This document shows positions 31,850-42,181 of a stretch of 64,000 nucleotides of DNA, in pieces. Position 1 is the stretch's first letter; the number at the start of each line of letters is the position of its first letter. Origin of the DNA: Emiliania huxleyi CCMP1516. Taxonomy: Eukaryota > Haptophyta > Isochrysidales > Noelaerhabdaceae. The DNA is taken from NCBI RefSeq assembly GCF_000372725.1, contig NW_005201381.1, positions 300,338 through 364,337 of the forward strand, given 5' to 3'. The translations under genes were made by a program, and so were the position numbers. The notes below the pieces were generated by a model, which was not told the DNA's origin, did not search any database, and saw only the letters and a program-made list of their open reading frames with translations.

Positions 31850-33222
31850 GGACAGAGGCGGCATCACCCTGTCCGCGGCGCTCGCTGCAGCTCGACGACG
31901 ACGACGACGACGAGGAGGAGGAGGAGGAGGAGGAGGACGAGGAGGAGGAGGAGGAGGAGGACGGCGCTGGCTTGCTGCAGGAGGGCTGGACGCTCGGCTC
32001 CTCTTTCCGCCACTCCTCCGCCCGCTCGTCCTCTCGCAAGAGCAGGGGCCGTGCCTCCTCCTCCTCCGACCGCTACTCCGCCGTCTACGACTCCTACGAC
32101 TCGGAGGCCGGCGTGTCGCTGCAAGTGGCCGACGCCCCGTCCGCTTCCCCCGCCCGCTCGGAGCAGTCGGTCTTCTCCTTCATGCTCGACTACGACGGCG
32201 ATCCGGGCGCCGCCCTGCCCGAGGGAGCGACGCGGCAGCGAGCGGCAGCCGTCCACAGCCTCGGCAGGGAATGCCGCCCCACCCCCCGGATCGTCACTCT
32301 GTAGGTACTTTGACGAGATCGACGACGACGAGCTGATCGCCGCGTGGCCCGCGAATCTCGCCCCGCCGCGCCAGGGCGAGGCCGAGCTCAAGCTCCCGAC
32401 GGCGGGCTACCACACGCCGCCACAGCTCTCGGCGGCGGACCTGAGGGCGCTCAAGGCGGAGGCGCACGGGGCGGGCCTGTGGACGCCCTACGACATGCCG
32501 CCGACCCCGCGCACGCCCTCCCGCGTCCCCTCGCTCCCCTCGCCGATCGCCGAAGGGAGCGAGGGGCGTTCGCGCGGGCCGGTGCCGACGGCGCCGCCGC
32601 CGTCGGCGATGCCGTACCGCGGGCCAGCGCGCGAGGCGGACGGACTGCCCGTCGACGAGGACGCCGGCGAGAGCGACGCGCAGGAGGCGCACCGGCGGAG
32701 GCAGAAGTTTGACCGCGCCGTTGCCTCCAACATCTTCGCCGCGTCGCAGCGGCTTTCGCACCGCGCAGAGTCGCTCGGTGCGCTCGCCGAGGGCTGCGAG
32801 CCGCAGGCGGAGGCGGCGCTCACCGCTGCGCGCGCCTGCCTCGACGGCGAGGTGCAGGAGCTGCGTCGGTCCTCTCTCCCCCCCGCCGGCCAGCCACGTC
32901 GCACGCCCCTCCGCCCCACCACAGTCGGCTCGTGTGCCTGCGCTATAGGTTCATGCGGCAGCTCGCGCGCTTGCTCGAGCGCGACCCGATCCTCCCGAAG
33001 CGCGAGCAGATGCGCTGGGTGATCCAGGCCGAGCGCAACTACTCCCGCCTCCTCTCGCCAAGCCCCCAGCCGCCGGCCGGCGCCGCGATTGGAGCAAAGC
33101 CGCCGCCCGCGAAGCGCCGGCGGGGCCTTCCCTGGGGGCGGCGCAAGAGCAAGGCTAATCAATCCGGCCAAGTGTCGGTGCCGCAGATCTCGCAGGGGAG
33201 CGCAACACCTCTCGCGATCTGA
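30782..33222 (+). CDS. Cytoplasmic tail exons of the surface protein, or a separate gene
   Basis: Three or four open blocks in different frames run to a TGA ending at 33222. 30782-~31430 includes EEVLATLSDAERTLREQQTL. ~31511-32250 has a poly-Ala stretch, a long Asp/Glu run near 31895-31965 and a Ser-rich part. ~32305-32930 begins YFDEIDDDELIAAWPANL and includes an Arg/Gln-rich helical part. The last exon from ~32954 contains LARLLERDPILPKREQM and a basic end (AKRRRGLPWGRRKSK). The acceptors ending CCAG, ACAG, GTAG and ATAG are plausible; the donors are not settled. Because exon 29148-30770 places a membrane helix at about 30520-30580 with no stop soon after, a long intracellular tail is the simplest reading. 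An independent gene cannot be excluded. Confidence 0.5.
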
Positions 33223-33768
33223 GCCGCCGCTCGGGGCGGATTTCGAGGAAGGAATCGGAGGAGATCAGAGCGGATCATCTGGCTGTGTCGGTGCTACGTA
33301 CTGTCTCTCTGTCTGGGGCGGGGCTCGCGGGGCGCTGGCTGTTAGTGGCCGCACACCCCTAGCCGCTCCTCACACTCTTGTCTCTCACATGGTGGGGTGC
33401 TCTCTCTCTTGTGATGTGTCCGTCGCTGCGCTGGCCTTCTCTTCGCGTCTGGAGAGGCGTGTCCGTGTGCAGCAGCTGTGCGCAGAGGTACTGGTTTTCT
33501 GCCCTGTCTTATCCGTGTCTACGTCGTGGCGCAGCTGAACATGAAGCAAATTTTGACACATTGCTCTCTAAATATTTTTGTCAAAATTGCATTGAGCGGA
33601 TGTCGAGAGCAGCACAGGGCCACAGCCGTCTGACTGGTCACTAGAGCCGTAAAAGTGTGCCGATTTGGCGTCGGGCGATTATATCCGCCGCCGGCGATAA
33701 AGAGAGCCATCTCTTCCCTCCTCGAGAACGGAAATACGGGGCGACCCCCGGAACGTCGTCGGGCCGTT
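33223..33768. other. Intergenic region between convergent genes
   Basis: No gene seen. It holds the 3' sides of the surface-protein tail and the cation-efflux gene. Confidence 0.4.
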
Positions 33769-34597
33769 CTAGACCATAATCTGGCCCTTGGACACCCTCT
33801 TGCCGTTGCTGAGGCGGCCGTCCTTGGTGATCCTGCGCTCCTGCGCCGTGATGGACGGCCGCGTGCTGCCCCATGGCCCGGCAGGGATGACTTGATCGCC
33901 CTCTTCGACGCCCGTGGTGCAGATGGCAACCATCTGTCGAACAGCGAAGGATGAGGGGTGGGGAGTCAGAGATGGGGGCACAGAGCGCGGAAAAGTGCTG
34001 AACGGGCTCGAGAAAGCCCCGGGCCCGCGGACACTGCGGCGAAGGCTCTCTTCAAGCGTCGTTGGGACCGACCTGCATGACCCAACGAAAGAGACCGGTG
34101 ATGGCACCCAGCAAGATGGTGCCCGTGATGAAGACGGTGATGTACCCGTCGAAGATGTAGGACGGGTACTGCCTGAAGGCGCCGCGCGGGCAAACGGAGA
34201 TGGCCATGGGCATCCTTGTGGGCACAGGCGGCGGATATCCAGGGCCACTCACGGGTTCTTGAAGATGAGGATGGAGAGAATCAGCGTCGAGCTCGAGCGG
34301 AGGAAGTCGGACATCAGGTGCAGGAACGCAGAGCCCATATTGACCGCCTGCGCACCGCGCGGCGCGGGGTGGGAGTTGGGGTCGTGGGGGGGGGGGGGGG
34401 GACTCTTGAGCTCTGACCTCAGACTCGTCCTCCGCCTTCTTTGTTCCCACCAGTTCACCAACGTCGCCCTGTCCAAAGCTCCTGAAGGCGAACAGCGAGC
34501 CGATATCGAAGAGGAGGCCGAACAGCGCAAAGGCGCAGACGATGCGCGGGTCCACGCCAGTCCACACGCAGGCCGGGGAGCCGTCCTCGAGCGTCGA
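33769..34597 (-). CDS. Cation diffusion facilitator (ZnT-like), 5' truncated
   Basis: Four exons: about 34597-34418, 34347-34253, 34172-34073 and 33933-33769, all GT-AG and in frame. They encode one helix (CAFALFGLLFDIGSLFAF), an acidic/Lys loop (GTKKAEDESE), the CDF signature helix (NMGSAFLHLMSDFLRS, with the HxxxD metal site), a second helix (YITVFITGTILLGAITGL) and a short hydrophilic tail ending KGQIMV. That corresponds to TM4-TM6 of a CDF transporter, which exports Zn2+ or similar ions into vesicles. The first three helices are absent. The 5' side runs directly into the GTAGAG repeat arm at 34598, and the next minus-strand exon upstream has its own stop. Either the gene was broken by the insertion or its 5' exons are further away. 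Confidence 0.7.
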
Positions 34598-34751
34598 GCG
34601 CCTCTACATCGCTCTACAACGCACGCAGTTCGTCACGCGGTGGATGTAGAGCTCTACAGCTCTACATTGCTCTACAGCGCTCCAGAGCGCTCTACATCTC
34701 TACAGCTCTACAGCGCTCTACACTCTACATCCTCTACACCCTCCCTCAGGG
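34598..34751 (-). repeat. Solo right arm of the GTAGAG element
   Basis: It matches the right terminal inverted repeat of the 21903-22883 element, ending ACACCCTCCCTCAG at 34751. It truncates the readable part of the cation-efflux gene. Confidence 0.8.
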
Positions 34752-34830
34752 TACGACGAGTTTTTGAGGCGGGGGACCTGCCAGCCGCGCCTGGCGCAGC
34801 GCCGATGCTGCACCATGTGCGCCGAGGCAT

Positions 34831-34908
34831 TTAGCACTTGTAGCGAGCGCACATGGTGCGGTGCGCGTACTTGAGCAGGCGGTGCGAGCCGCAGTTGGCG
34901 CAGGGGCC
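34831..34908 (-). CDS. Terminal exon with Cys/His motif, partial
   Basis: After an acceptor-like CTCCCAG, 26 codons read GPCANCGSHRLLKYAHRTMC, then ARYKC and a stop. The spacing (CxxC...C...C) suggests a small zinc-binding C-terminus. Upstream lies repeat-like sequence with CGGGTATACC palindromes, so the remaining exons cannot be located. Family unknown. Confidence 0.45.
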   Translation of the reverse strand, partial: GPCANCGSHRLLKYAHRTMCARYKC

Positions 34909-35160
34909 CTGGGAGTGGGCGCGCGCGGCATTGACGCGGACCCAGGTATTTCTCGGGTATACCTGGTTTTTTGCAGGTATACCCGGGTTTTACCCGGAGG
35001 GTGTGCCAACACCGTGCTAACGGCTGTGCTAACGCTTGTTTTGGGACTGCCGTTCGACTGTGCTAACACCGACCTTTGCGCCAAGTGTTGGCACGATCTG
35101 TAGTCAGTGCTGCCCCTGGAGGTGTGCTAATGTTAGTCCACCAACCCTGAAGCCCCCTCC

Positions 35161-35545
35161 CCTCTTGCACAACAGGAATTTTGACAATTAACCAGTGGGG
35201 AAAGGCACGACTCACAATGAACGATGGGCTTGCCCATCCCGGAGTGGTTCGATCCCACACAAACCCGAGACGGTGACGGAATGCTGGCTGATGGTCTCAG
35301 GCCCAGTGAGGTAGTGCATCAGACTATCCCGGATCCTGCTGAACAAGCTCCTCTTGTAGCTCGATCGGTCAAACCGCCATCGCCGTCGGGGAGAGGGGGG
35401 ACGACACTGCTCCTGCAGCGTGCACCTCGATCCTGTACCGTGTTTGTTATGACCCCCCCCAATGAACACACCAGTGAGGGAGGGCGAGACGATCGAGGGG
35501 TCCCGTACCATGCGGAATCGACCCTATCCAGTGCTCAAGTGCTCA
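35161..35545. repeat. 385-bp duplicate, copy 1
   Basis: Same length as 38992-39376; I see only two substitutions between them. It contains GGTTCGATCCC, which fits a pol III B box, and an upstream AACCAGTGG that could be an A box about 55 bases away, so a tRNA-derived SINE is one possible reading. A 99-codon minus-strand ORF is shared by both copies but may be incidental. Confidence 0.85.
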
Positions 35546-35591
35546 AGCATCCGTCCTCTCCGCGCGACCCCGGCCCCTCTCGTAAGCCCTA

Positions 35592-35838
35592 GTGCGGACG
35601 GTTTTTTTGCGGTATCTTGATGTATCTCTGCAATATCTGACCGTATCTCCCCGTATCTCCTTGCATCTCATCGCATCTCCCCGTATCTCCCCGTATCTGC
35701 CCGTATCTCCCCGTATCCGCCCGTATCTCGTATCTCCCGGTATCTCCCGGTATCTCCCGGTATCTCCCGGTATCTCCCGGTATCCCGCCATATCCCGCCA
35801 TATCCCGCCGCGGATACCGCGAAAAAAACCGTCCACAC
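35592..35838. repeat. Inverted-end element with CCGTATCTCC core
   Basis: The ends CGGACGGTTTTTTTGCGGTATC and the mirrored GATACCGCGAAAAAAACCGT flank about 18 tandem ten-base CCGTATCTCC/CGGTATCTCC units. Confidence 0.8.
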
Positions 35839-35935
35839 CCGGGATCTCGTAGCCGCAGCCGCGCAGCCGCAGCCGCGGCCAGGCCACTTGCCAGGCCCAA
35901 CTCTTGCCGCTCTCCTCTGTGTCGGGTTGTGACGA

Positions 35936-36172
35936 AATCCCAAGCATCGCGTCTCGTCTCAGAGTTTGACCGTTTTATTTATTTAGCTGGCGGCCAAGTC
36001 GGACGAGATGTGCGAGAGCTTGTCCGACGATGTGACGAGGGGTGAGCGGGGACGGATATTGAAGATCCCTCCACACCAAGATCGTGCAGGGCGGCCGGAC
36101 ACATGTTGTATCCCTCTAAAATCCCAAGCATCGCGTCTCGTCTCAGAGTTTGACCGTTTTATTTATTTAGCA
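35936..36172. repeat. Partial tandem duplication downstream of the aldo-keto reductase
   Basis: AAATCCCAAGCATCGCGTCT and the following ~35 bases occur at 35936-35990 and again at about 36118-36172. A ~47-base piece of the last reductase exon (about 36343-36393) is copied at about 35992-36038. Confidence 0.8.
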
Positions 36173-36289
36173 TCCGTCCTCAGCTCACCTTGCCCAGGAG
36201 TCGCGAGGGTTTGCCCCCCCCCCCCCCCCTCCGCCCGCCCCCGCCCCCGCCCCACCACCTCGCGTGTGTGGAGAAGTCAAAACCTTACC

Positions 36290-37420
36290 TTACCTTACCT
36301 TGCCCAGCTGCTCCATCTCCTCGTCCGTCAGCGCAAACTCCAGCGCGGCCAAGTCGGACGAGATGTGCGAGAGCTTGTCCGACGATGTGACGGCGACCAC
36401 GTCGCGCTGCAGCACCCAGCGCAGTGCCACCTGCACCGGCTCAGTCAGCGGCGCGCTGGCGGCCCCTCACGGCGGGAGAAGGGCGGGTGCATCGCCAAGG
36501 CGGCAGGGCGGGGCAAGGCGCGCCTGAGCCGCAGAGCGGTTGTGCGCCTTTGCGACTGCCTTGACGGTCGGGTCGCTGAGCACGTGGCCTGTGCCGTGCA
36601 TCGTCACTCCGCCGAGCGGCGAGTAGGCGGAGTAGTGGACGGCGTGCCTAGAAGGCTCCTAGAAGGTTCCTAGAAGGTTCCTGCTGAGTACCGGGTAGGC
36701 GGAGTCGTGGACGGCGTGCTTGCGGCACGTCTGTCGGGTCGCGTCGTCGCGGCCCCAAAGCTGCGTCGCCTCGGAGTGGCCGCCGATGCTGTAGCCGCAC
36801 TGGTTGACGGCCGGCTTCACCTTGACGCGAGGGAGGAGCGCCTCGACGGCGCTGCTGTTGAAGTTCGAGATGCCGATGGCCCGCGCCTTGCCGCTCTTCA
36901 CTAGCGGCTCGAGCGCGCGGTACGCCTTCACGGTCTCGTCGAAGCTGGAGCACGGCCAGTGCACCAAAAGCAGGTCGACATAGCTCAGCCCGAGCACCTT
37001 TAGATCGTGCAGCGCGTTTTCGGTCGCGTTGCGCTTGGCGAGCAAACAGAGCGACTTGGTGAACTCGGACGGGCAGCACGGGATCTTTGACGTGACAAAG
37101 ATCTCTTCGCGAGGAATGCCGCTCTCACGCACCGCCGCGCCAACCTCGGCCTGCTGCCGGTCGGTGTACGTGAGGGCCGTGTCGAGGCCGCGGACGCCGA
37201 GCTTGAGTGCGGCGCGGTGATTCCACTCGAAGCCAAAGTTCAGCGTTGGCATCTCCACGCCGGGTGCGATCGTCACACGAGGCACACCGCCGAGCGCGGC
37301 GGCGGCAGCGGGGAGAGGAGCCACGCCGCCGAGCGCGGCGGCGGTGGCAGCAGTGGTGGCGGTGGTGGCGGTGGCGGCGGAAGCGGAGACGAGAAGCAGG
37401 CACGTCACGGGCACAATCAT
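36290..37420 (-). CDS. Aldo-keto reductase
   Basis: Exons 37420-36720, 36647-36524 and 36430-36290 join in frame; both introns start with GC. The start is the ATG at 37420, giving a hydrophobic leader (MIVPVTCLLLVSASAATAT) that suggests entry into the secretory path or an organelle. Family landmarks: VEMPTLNFGFEW, GLDTALTYTDRQQAEVG (Asp and Tyr of the catalytic tetrad), VTSKI (Lys), LLVHWP (His), IGISNFNS, NQCGYS and YSPLGG. The C-terminus (VALRWVLQRDVVAVTSS...LTDEEMEQLGK) completes the (beta/alpha)8 barrel. The chain ends at a TAA within the GTAAGG repeats, or after one more possible intron ending at the second CTGGGCAAG (about 36198). NADPH-dependent carbonyl reduction is expected; the substrate is unknown. 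Intron 1 begins with a near-copy of the next exon. Confidence 0.88.
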
Positions 37421-37666
37421 GGCCTGGAGGCCGACACGAACAAGGGCTCGCCTGTCTGCTATAGCCGCAGCCACTCCCAGCTACTCGGTGTGAACAGAGT
37501 TCGTACTCGAGTACCGAGCAGCTGGGAGCAACTCGAGATCCCTCGAGAGTTCACGCGGAGTCGGCTGGGGCTATACCAGACAGAGGGCTCGCTGGGGAAG
37601 GTACTCGAGGAGGTACCGGGTAGCCCCCCCCCCCCCCCCCCCTCCCTGGGCTCATTCCCTGCCCTT

Positions 37667-37766
37667 NNNNNNNNNNNNNNNNNNNNNNNNNNNNNNNNNN
37701 NNNNNNNNNNNNNNNNNNNNNNNNNNNNNNNNNNNNNNNNNNNNNNNNNNNNNNNNNNNNNNNNNN
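37667..37766. other. Assembly gap (100 N)
   Basis: Exactly 100 N, the usual placeholder for a gap of unknown size, beside a poly-C tract. Confidence 0.99.
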
Positions 37767-38396
37767 GGAGGGGGGGCGAGCAGGGACCCAGAGGAGAAGA
37801 GGCGTGTGAGAGACGCACGGTTGCAAAGAGGAGGGGGGGTCTTGGGGATATCGTTCACCGACTGTGTCCACTCGCAGCGGGCAGCGGCAACGGATCCACT
37901 CGAACGGGATGATATCGTCTGCGGCCCCGCCGGCGGCGCTGTCACTGCAACTACCACCGCCGCCACCGCCACCACCGCCGTCGCCGCCCTCCCCCCCGCC
38001 GCCGACTCCCGCACCGATCCCGCTGCTACTCGCACTGCTCACGCAGCTGCTTGCGTTCCTGCTGGCCTCCACTGGCCCATTATCAATCACCATCGGCGCG
38101 GGGCTGGCGTGGCAGCCGGGGTGTTGGGCCACCTCCGTCATCGACGCGTCCATCATGCCGGTCTCCTGCACTGCTTGGGCTATCGGAGCAGCGTCTGTCG
38201 TCCCGGCGATTGTCGCAGTGGCGTGCGCGGCCACCATGGGCCAGAGGGCCGACGACGCCGCAGCCGACGACGCAGCGGCTGACAAGAACGCAGACGGTGC
38301 GAGCCTTTGCTGGCCATCCGTGCCCTCCGAGTCGCTCTCGATGAAGGCGGCGATGATCTCGTCGATGAAGTCCCCGCTGCCGCCGTTGCCCGACAT
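37767..38396 (-). CDS. Hypothetical Ala/Ser/Gly-rich protein, cut by gap
   Basis: An open frame from the ATG at 38396 begins MSGNGGSGDFIDEIIAAFIE and runs through an acidic part, an Ala/Ser-rich part and a Gly run into the N gap, so the C-terminus is not visible. The frame is also open upstream to other ATGs, for example near 38612. No family is recognised. The short acidic D-E-hydrophobic N-terminus faintly resembles that of the 19345-20499 protein, which may be chance. Confidence 0.38.
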
Positions 38397-38991
38397 GAGC
38401 CACCTGGCGACGCACCTGCCCCCGCGACGAGCTCCTTCCCCAAAGGCCGAGTAACGCACAGCCTCTGTGCCGCTGCGCGGGGGCGCGCCCCTAGGTCTAG
38501 GTACTCCGAACTTCGCACACAACTGGGTGGAAGCGCACACCATCGGGGGCGGTCCTGGCGGCCGGAGAGTCTGAAAACGTGCAAGAACCACCTCGAGGCT
38601 ACCCTTTGACATGAGGTGGCCGCGGCTACCGGCCGGCTGCTCAAGCACTTCCCGCGCACCAGCTCACGCCCGGCAGCCCTAGCCAGCCAGGCCCGGCGCT
38701 TGGTTGGCGACAACAGTGCTGGGCAGCAGCAGCAGCATCGATACGAACGCGACATGGGAGGAGGAGATACCCGAGCAAAATAAGATCACGGCGGACGCGG
38801 TGAAAAAGATGATGGAGAGACAGGAGAGGCAACCAACCAACGGCGACACACATGGCGGCGACGGACGGAGGCAAGGACCATGGAAGACGAGAAATGGCGG
38901 AAGATAGAAAGTACGTGCCGAACCCTAGGGTGGCGTACGGCGTGTTCGAAGGACCGACACGATTCGGGAAGCGCGTCCCAGGGGACGCCCA

Positions 38992-39376
38992 CCTCTTGCA
39001 CAACAGGAATTTTGACAATTAACCAGTGGGGAAAGGCACGACTCACAATGAACGATGGGCTTGCCCATCCCGGAGTGGTTCGATCCCACACAAACCCGAG
39101 ACGGTGACGGAATGCTGGCTGATGGTCTCAGGCCCAGTGAGGTAGTGCATCAGACTATCCCGGATCCTGCTGAACAAGCTCCTCTTGTAGCTCGATCGGT
39201 CACACCGCCATCGCCGTCGGGGAGAGGGGGGACGACACTGCTCCTGCAGCGTGCACCTCGATCCTGTACCGTGTTTGTTATGACCCCCCCCAATGAACAT
39301 ACCAGTGAGGGAGGGCGAGACGATCGAGGGGTCCCGTACCATGCGGAATCGACCCTATCCAGTGCTCAAGTGCTCA
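38992..39376. repeat. 385-bp duplicate, copy 2
   Basis: Near-identical partner of 35161-35545, same orientation. Sequences on both sides differ between copies and I see no target-site duplication. Confidence 0.85.
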
Positions 39377-41230
39377 GGTAGGTAGGTAGGGCGTTTTGGC
39401 GTGAGTCAGTCAGTGTCGACAACCCACCCTATCTCCGGCTAGGAGCCATAAACAGGGGGGTGCGTCGAAAGCAAATTTGATAACAGACGCCCCTCGCTTT
39501 TGCAAAATCCTGCAAAGGTGGGGACGTGTCTGTCCTCGACCCAGCCCGTTTTATTTATTTATTTGTTACCTAGCTTGGGATGTCCGTTTTATTTATTTAT
39601 TTAGGGACTGAGATGAGAGATAGGACGAGGCAGACGCCCAAGGATGGGCGACGGCTGGCAAGCACCACACTCACCCCTCTCCTTCAATCCCATGTCCATG
39701 TCCATGTGTGTGATTATTAGAAGCCAACAAGAAATCAGGCTCCAGGTGGCTTCGGCCCCTCCAAGCCACCTCTGCGCTGCATGCCCCCCCTCGCCACACC
39801 TGGAGGGCTGGAGCACGTGCGCCACCTGGGCGTCACTTCGGGAATTTCATCGTGCGTGTTCTTTTGAATAGGAATGTACTATACACCGCCTCGGCACCAC
39901 GAGCCGCCCCCGCCGCGCCTCCACAATCCACTCTCGCAACTCTACCGCGCAGCCAGCACACGACGTCGGCGAGGCCGACAAAGCTCTGCATGGCCTGGTT
40001 TATCGAGGATCGAGTGATGGCGTATTATTGGGCAGTCTTCTCATTGGCGAGTCAGACTGCTCAGCGTCGGCAGCAACGGCGCGTGAGCAGCGCAGCCACC
40101 GGCTCCTTCCGTGGCTCGGATTTTCCGTTTTTTTATTCAAACTTCGCCAGGTGGCGCACGTGCTCCGGCCCTCCAGGTGTGGCGAGGGGGGGCATGCAGG
40201 TGGCTTGGAGGGGCCGAAGCCACCTGGCGCCACATGCCATGCCCACCTATCGGGCCCAGGTGGCGCACGTGCTCCAGCCCTCCACGTGTGGCGAGGGGGG
40301 CGGGGCAGGTGGAGGGGCCGAACGAAGCCACCTGGAGCCACCTGCCCAGGCCCAGGTGGCGCACGTGCTCCAGCCCTCCTCGTGTGGCGAGGGAGGGGGG
40401 GCAGGTGGCTTGGAGGGGGCCGAAGCCCTTGGCGCCACCCGAGCGCTCACATGGCCACAGGCGGCGTTTGGAATCTACTCCAGGTGCTTTTTGCACTGTT
40501 TTGCCCATGGCCACAGGCGGCGTAAGCCATCTGCTCCAGGTGCTTTTTGCACTGTTTTGCCCATGTCCACAGGCGGCGTAAGCCATCTGCTCCAGGTGCT
40601 TTTTGCACTGTTTTGCTCATGGAGCAAGTGGCTGAAGCCACCTGCATTTTTGTGCAAAAGGCTCTAAAATGGCCGAAATCCCTGGTGGCGCACGTGGCGA
40701 TTGCCACGTGTGCCTCGGCTAAGAGGCCTCTCCAGGCGAGAGTCAGGTGGCACGACGCGAGTCAGGTGGCGTGGAGCCTCCTACCTGGGGACATCTCTCC
40801 GCGCTTGTCGCGCCTGATGCGCTCTGCGAGGGGGCCGGGGGTCGTAGTTGTCGTGCTCGAGCGTCGGGAAGACAGCGCGCCTTTGCGACCTTTGTCGGCC
40901 CCGAGCTGCCATCCCCAGTACAAGGTGTACCAGTCGCCGCGAGGATAGAACCGCAAGCGTTGACCTTCTTCTTGTGTGTGTGGTGGCGGCGTGCCGTCCT
41001 CCCATCTCTCTCTTGGGTTGTCTTGTCTTTTCTTTGAGAGAAAAAATCTTTCAAATCCACGTGAGATAAAATGGGATGTGCATCCCAGCTCACATTTTCA
41101 TTTATCATTTTTGAAGCACGACACATTGATCGATCAAAAACGCGCGGTGACGCCGCTTAATTGCCGCTTGGATATATTCTTATTCAAATTTTGGTTTTAA
41201 AAACATCAAAGCACTTCATCCAAACACTAG
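39377..41230. other. Gene-free stretch dominated by repeats
   Basis: No supported gene. It contains GGTA microsatellite at 39376-39390, two TTTATTTATTT motifs near 39549 and 39592, the tandem arrays at 39740-40640, and AT-richer sequence at 40970-41230. Confidence 0.5.
39740..40640. repeat. Two tandem arrays plus one inverted unit
   Basis: Units starting CAGGTGGCGCACGTGCTCC recur at about 40149, 40259 and 40354; an inverted unit lies at 39740-39830. A second array of ~57-base units (CTCCAGGTGCTTTTTGCACT) follows at about 40478, 40535 and 40592. Confidence 0.85.
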
Positions 41231-41971
41231 AGCTGTCAAACGTTAAGAGCTGAACAGTGTTGCTGGTGTTACAGTGTTGTTGTTAACAGTAACAACAGAA
41301 CAACATTGGGGCTCCCCAACAACAGTAGCTAACGTTAGGCCGGCTGAACAACAACAAGGAAGGCCTGGCAGTGACCCACGACGATCTCCAGCGTCCAGTG
41401 CGGGTAATACCCGAAAATACCCGGGAAACCCCAGGTATTTTCGGGGTTTACCCGGGTTTTTTTTCTGCTTGCTGACCGCTGAACAACAGTAACAACAGTG
41501 TAACAAACAGTAACAGCAAAGGCTGGGGTGAACACTTGAACAACGTTAAGGATTTCAGCCAACACTAGCGCAACTGTTAGGCCCAAAGTTAATGTTAAAC
41601 AGCTCTACTTGTTGAGACGATTTCAGCCAACAATAGTGCAACTCCATGCGATCTCGGATATTTTTTGACCGGAACGCCAAAAAACTACTATGTCTTCGAG
41701 TGAAAAGCAATCCGAGCAAAGCCGCGGCCGCAGTGAATTAAAGGCGGTTTTCGAGGGGGGATCTGGAGAATCTGGGAATCTGCTCACCACGGACCCCCAC
41801 CTCATCGAAAAACTTTTCACTCCAAGACATAGTACTTTTTTAAGGTGCTCTACAAGCTAGGCAAAAGATATGGCATTGCAGGCCATTTAGGGCCCCTTAG
41901 ACGGTCACTGAGTAGGCCAAAATCCCCACTCCCCACTGGGGCCGGGAGCAACCTTAAGGCGTTTGACAGCT
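41231..41971. mobile_element. Element with 12-bp inverted ends and an inner foldback
   Basis: AGCTGTCAAACG at 41231 is mirrored at 41960-41971. Inside lie the GGGTAATACCCGAAAATACC palindrome block and AACAACAGTAACAACAGT tracts shared with 17515-17861, plus a second inverted pair at about 41680-41710 and 41810-41842 around ACTATGTCTT. No coding region. Target duplication not resolved. Confidence 0.65.
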
Positions 41972-42181
41972 CCACGGGTCAAACACCTCGACAGATGTTA
42001 GGCATGGAATGGATTTGAACTTTTCAGGCAAAATTAATCAAATATATCCTAGCGGGTTTGTGATCAAAAATGTTGGGATGGGGATGCCCCCAACCCCCCC
42101 CAAACATCCGTCATCCCATGTGTCTGTTATCAGGTGTGTCTTTATTGACTACCTGTGTATTGGCCGTGTAGACCCGCCGCG

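Noticed and set aside
36196-36304. Stop in the GTAAGG repeat as the certain end of the aldo-keto reductase
   Set aside because: Not taken as certain, because CTGGGCAAG recurs at about 36198 in the pattern of a duplicated-end intron. Both ends are given as options.
37217-37912. Plus-strand ORF spanning the 100-N gap
   Set aside because: It is antisense to the aldo-keto reductase leader and depends on the gap length for its frame.
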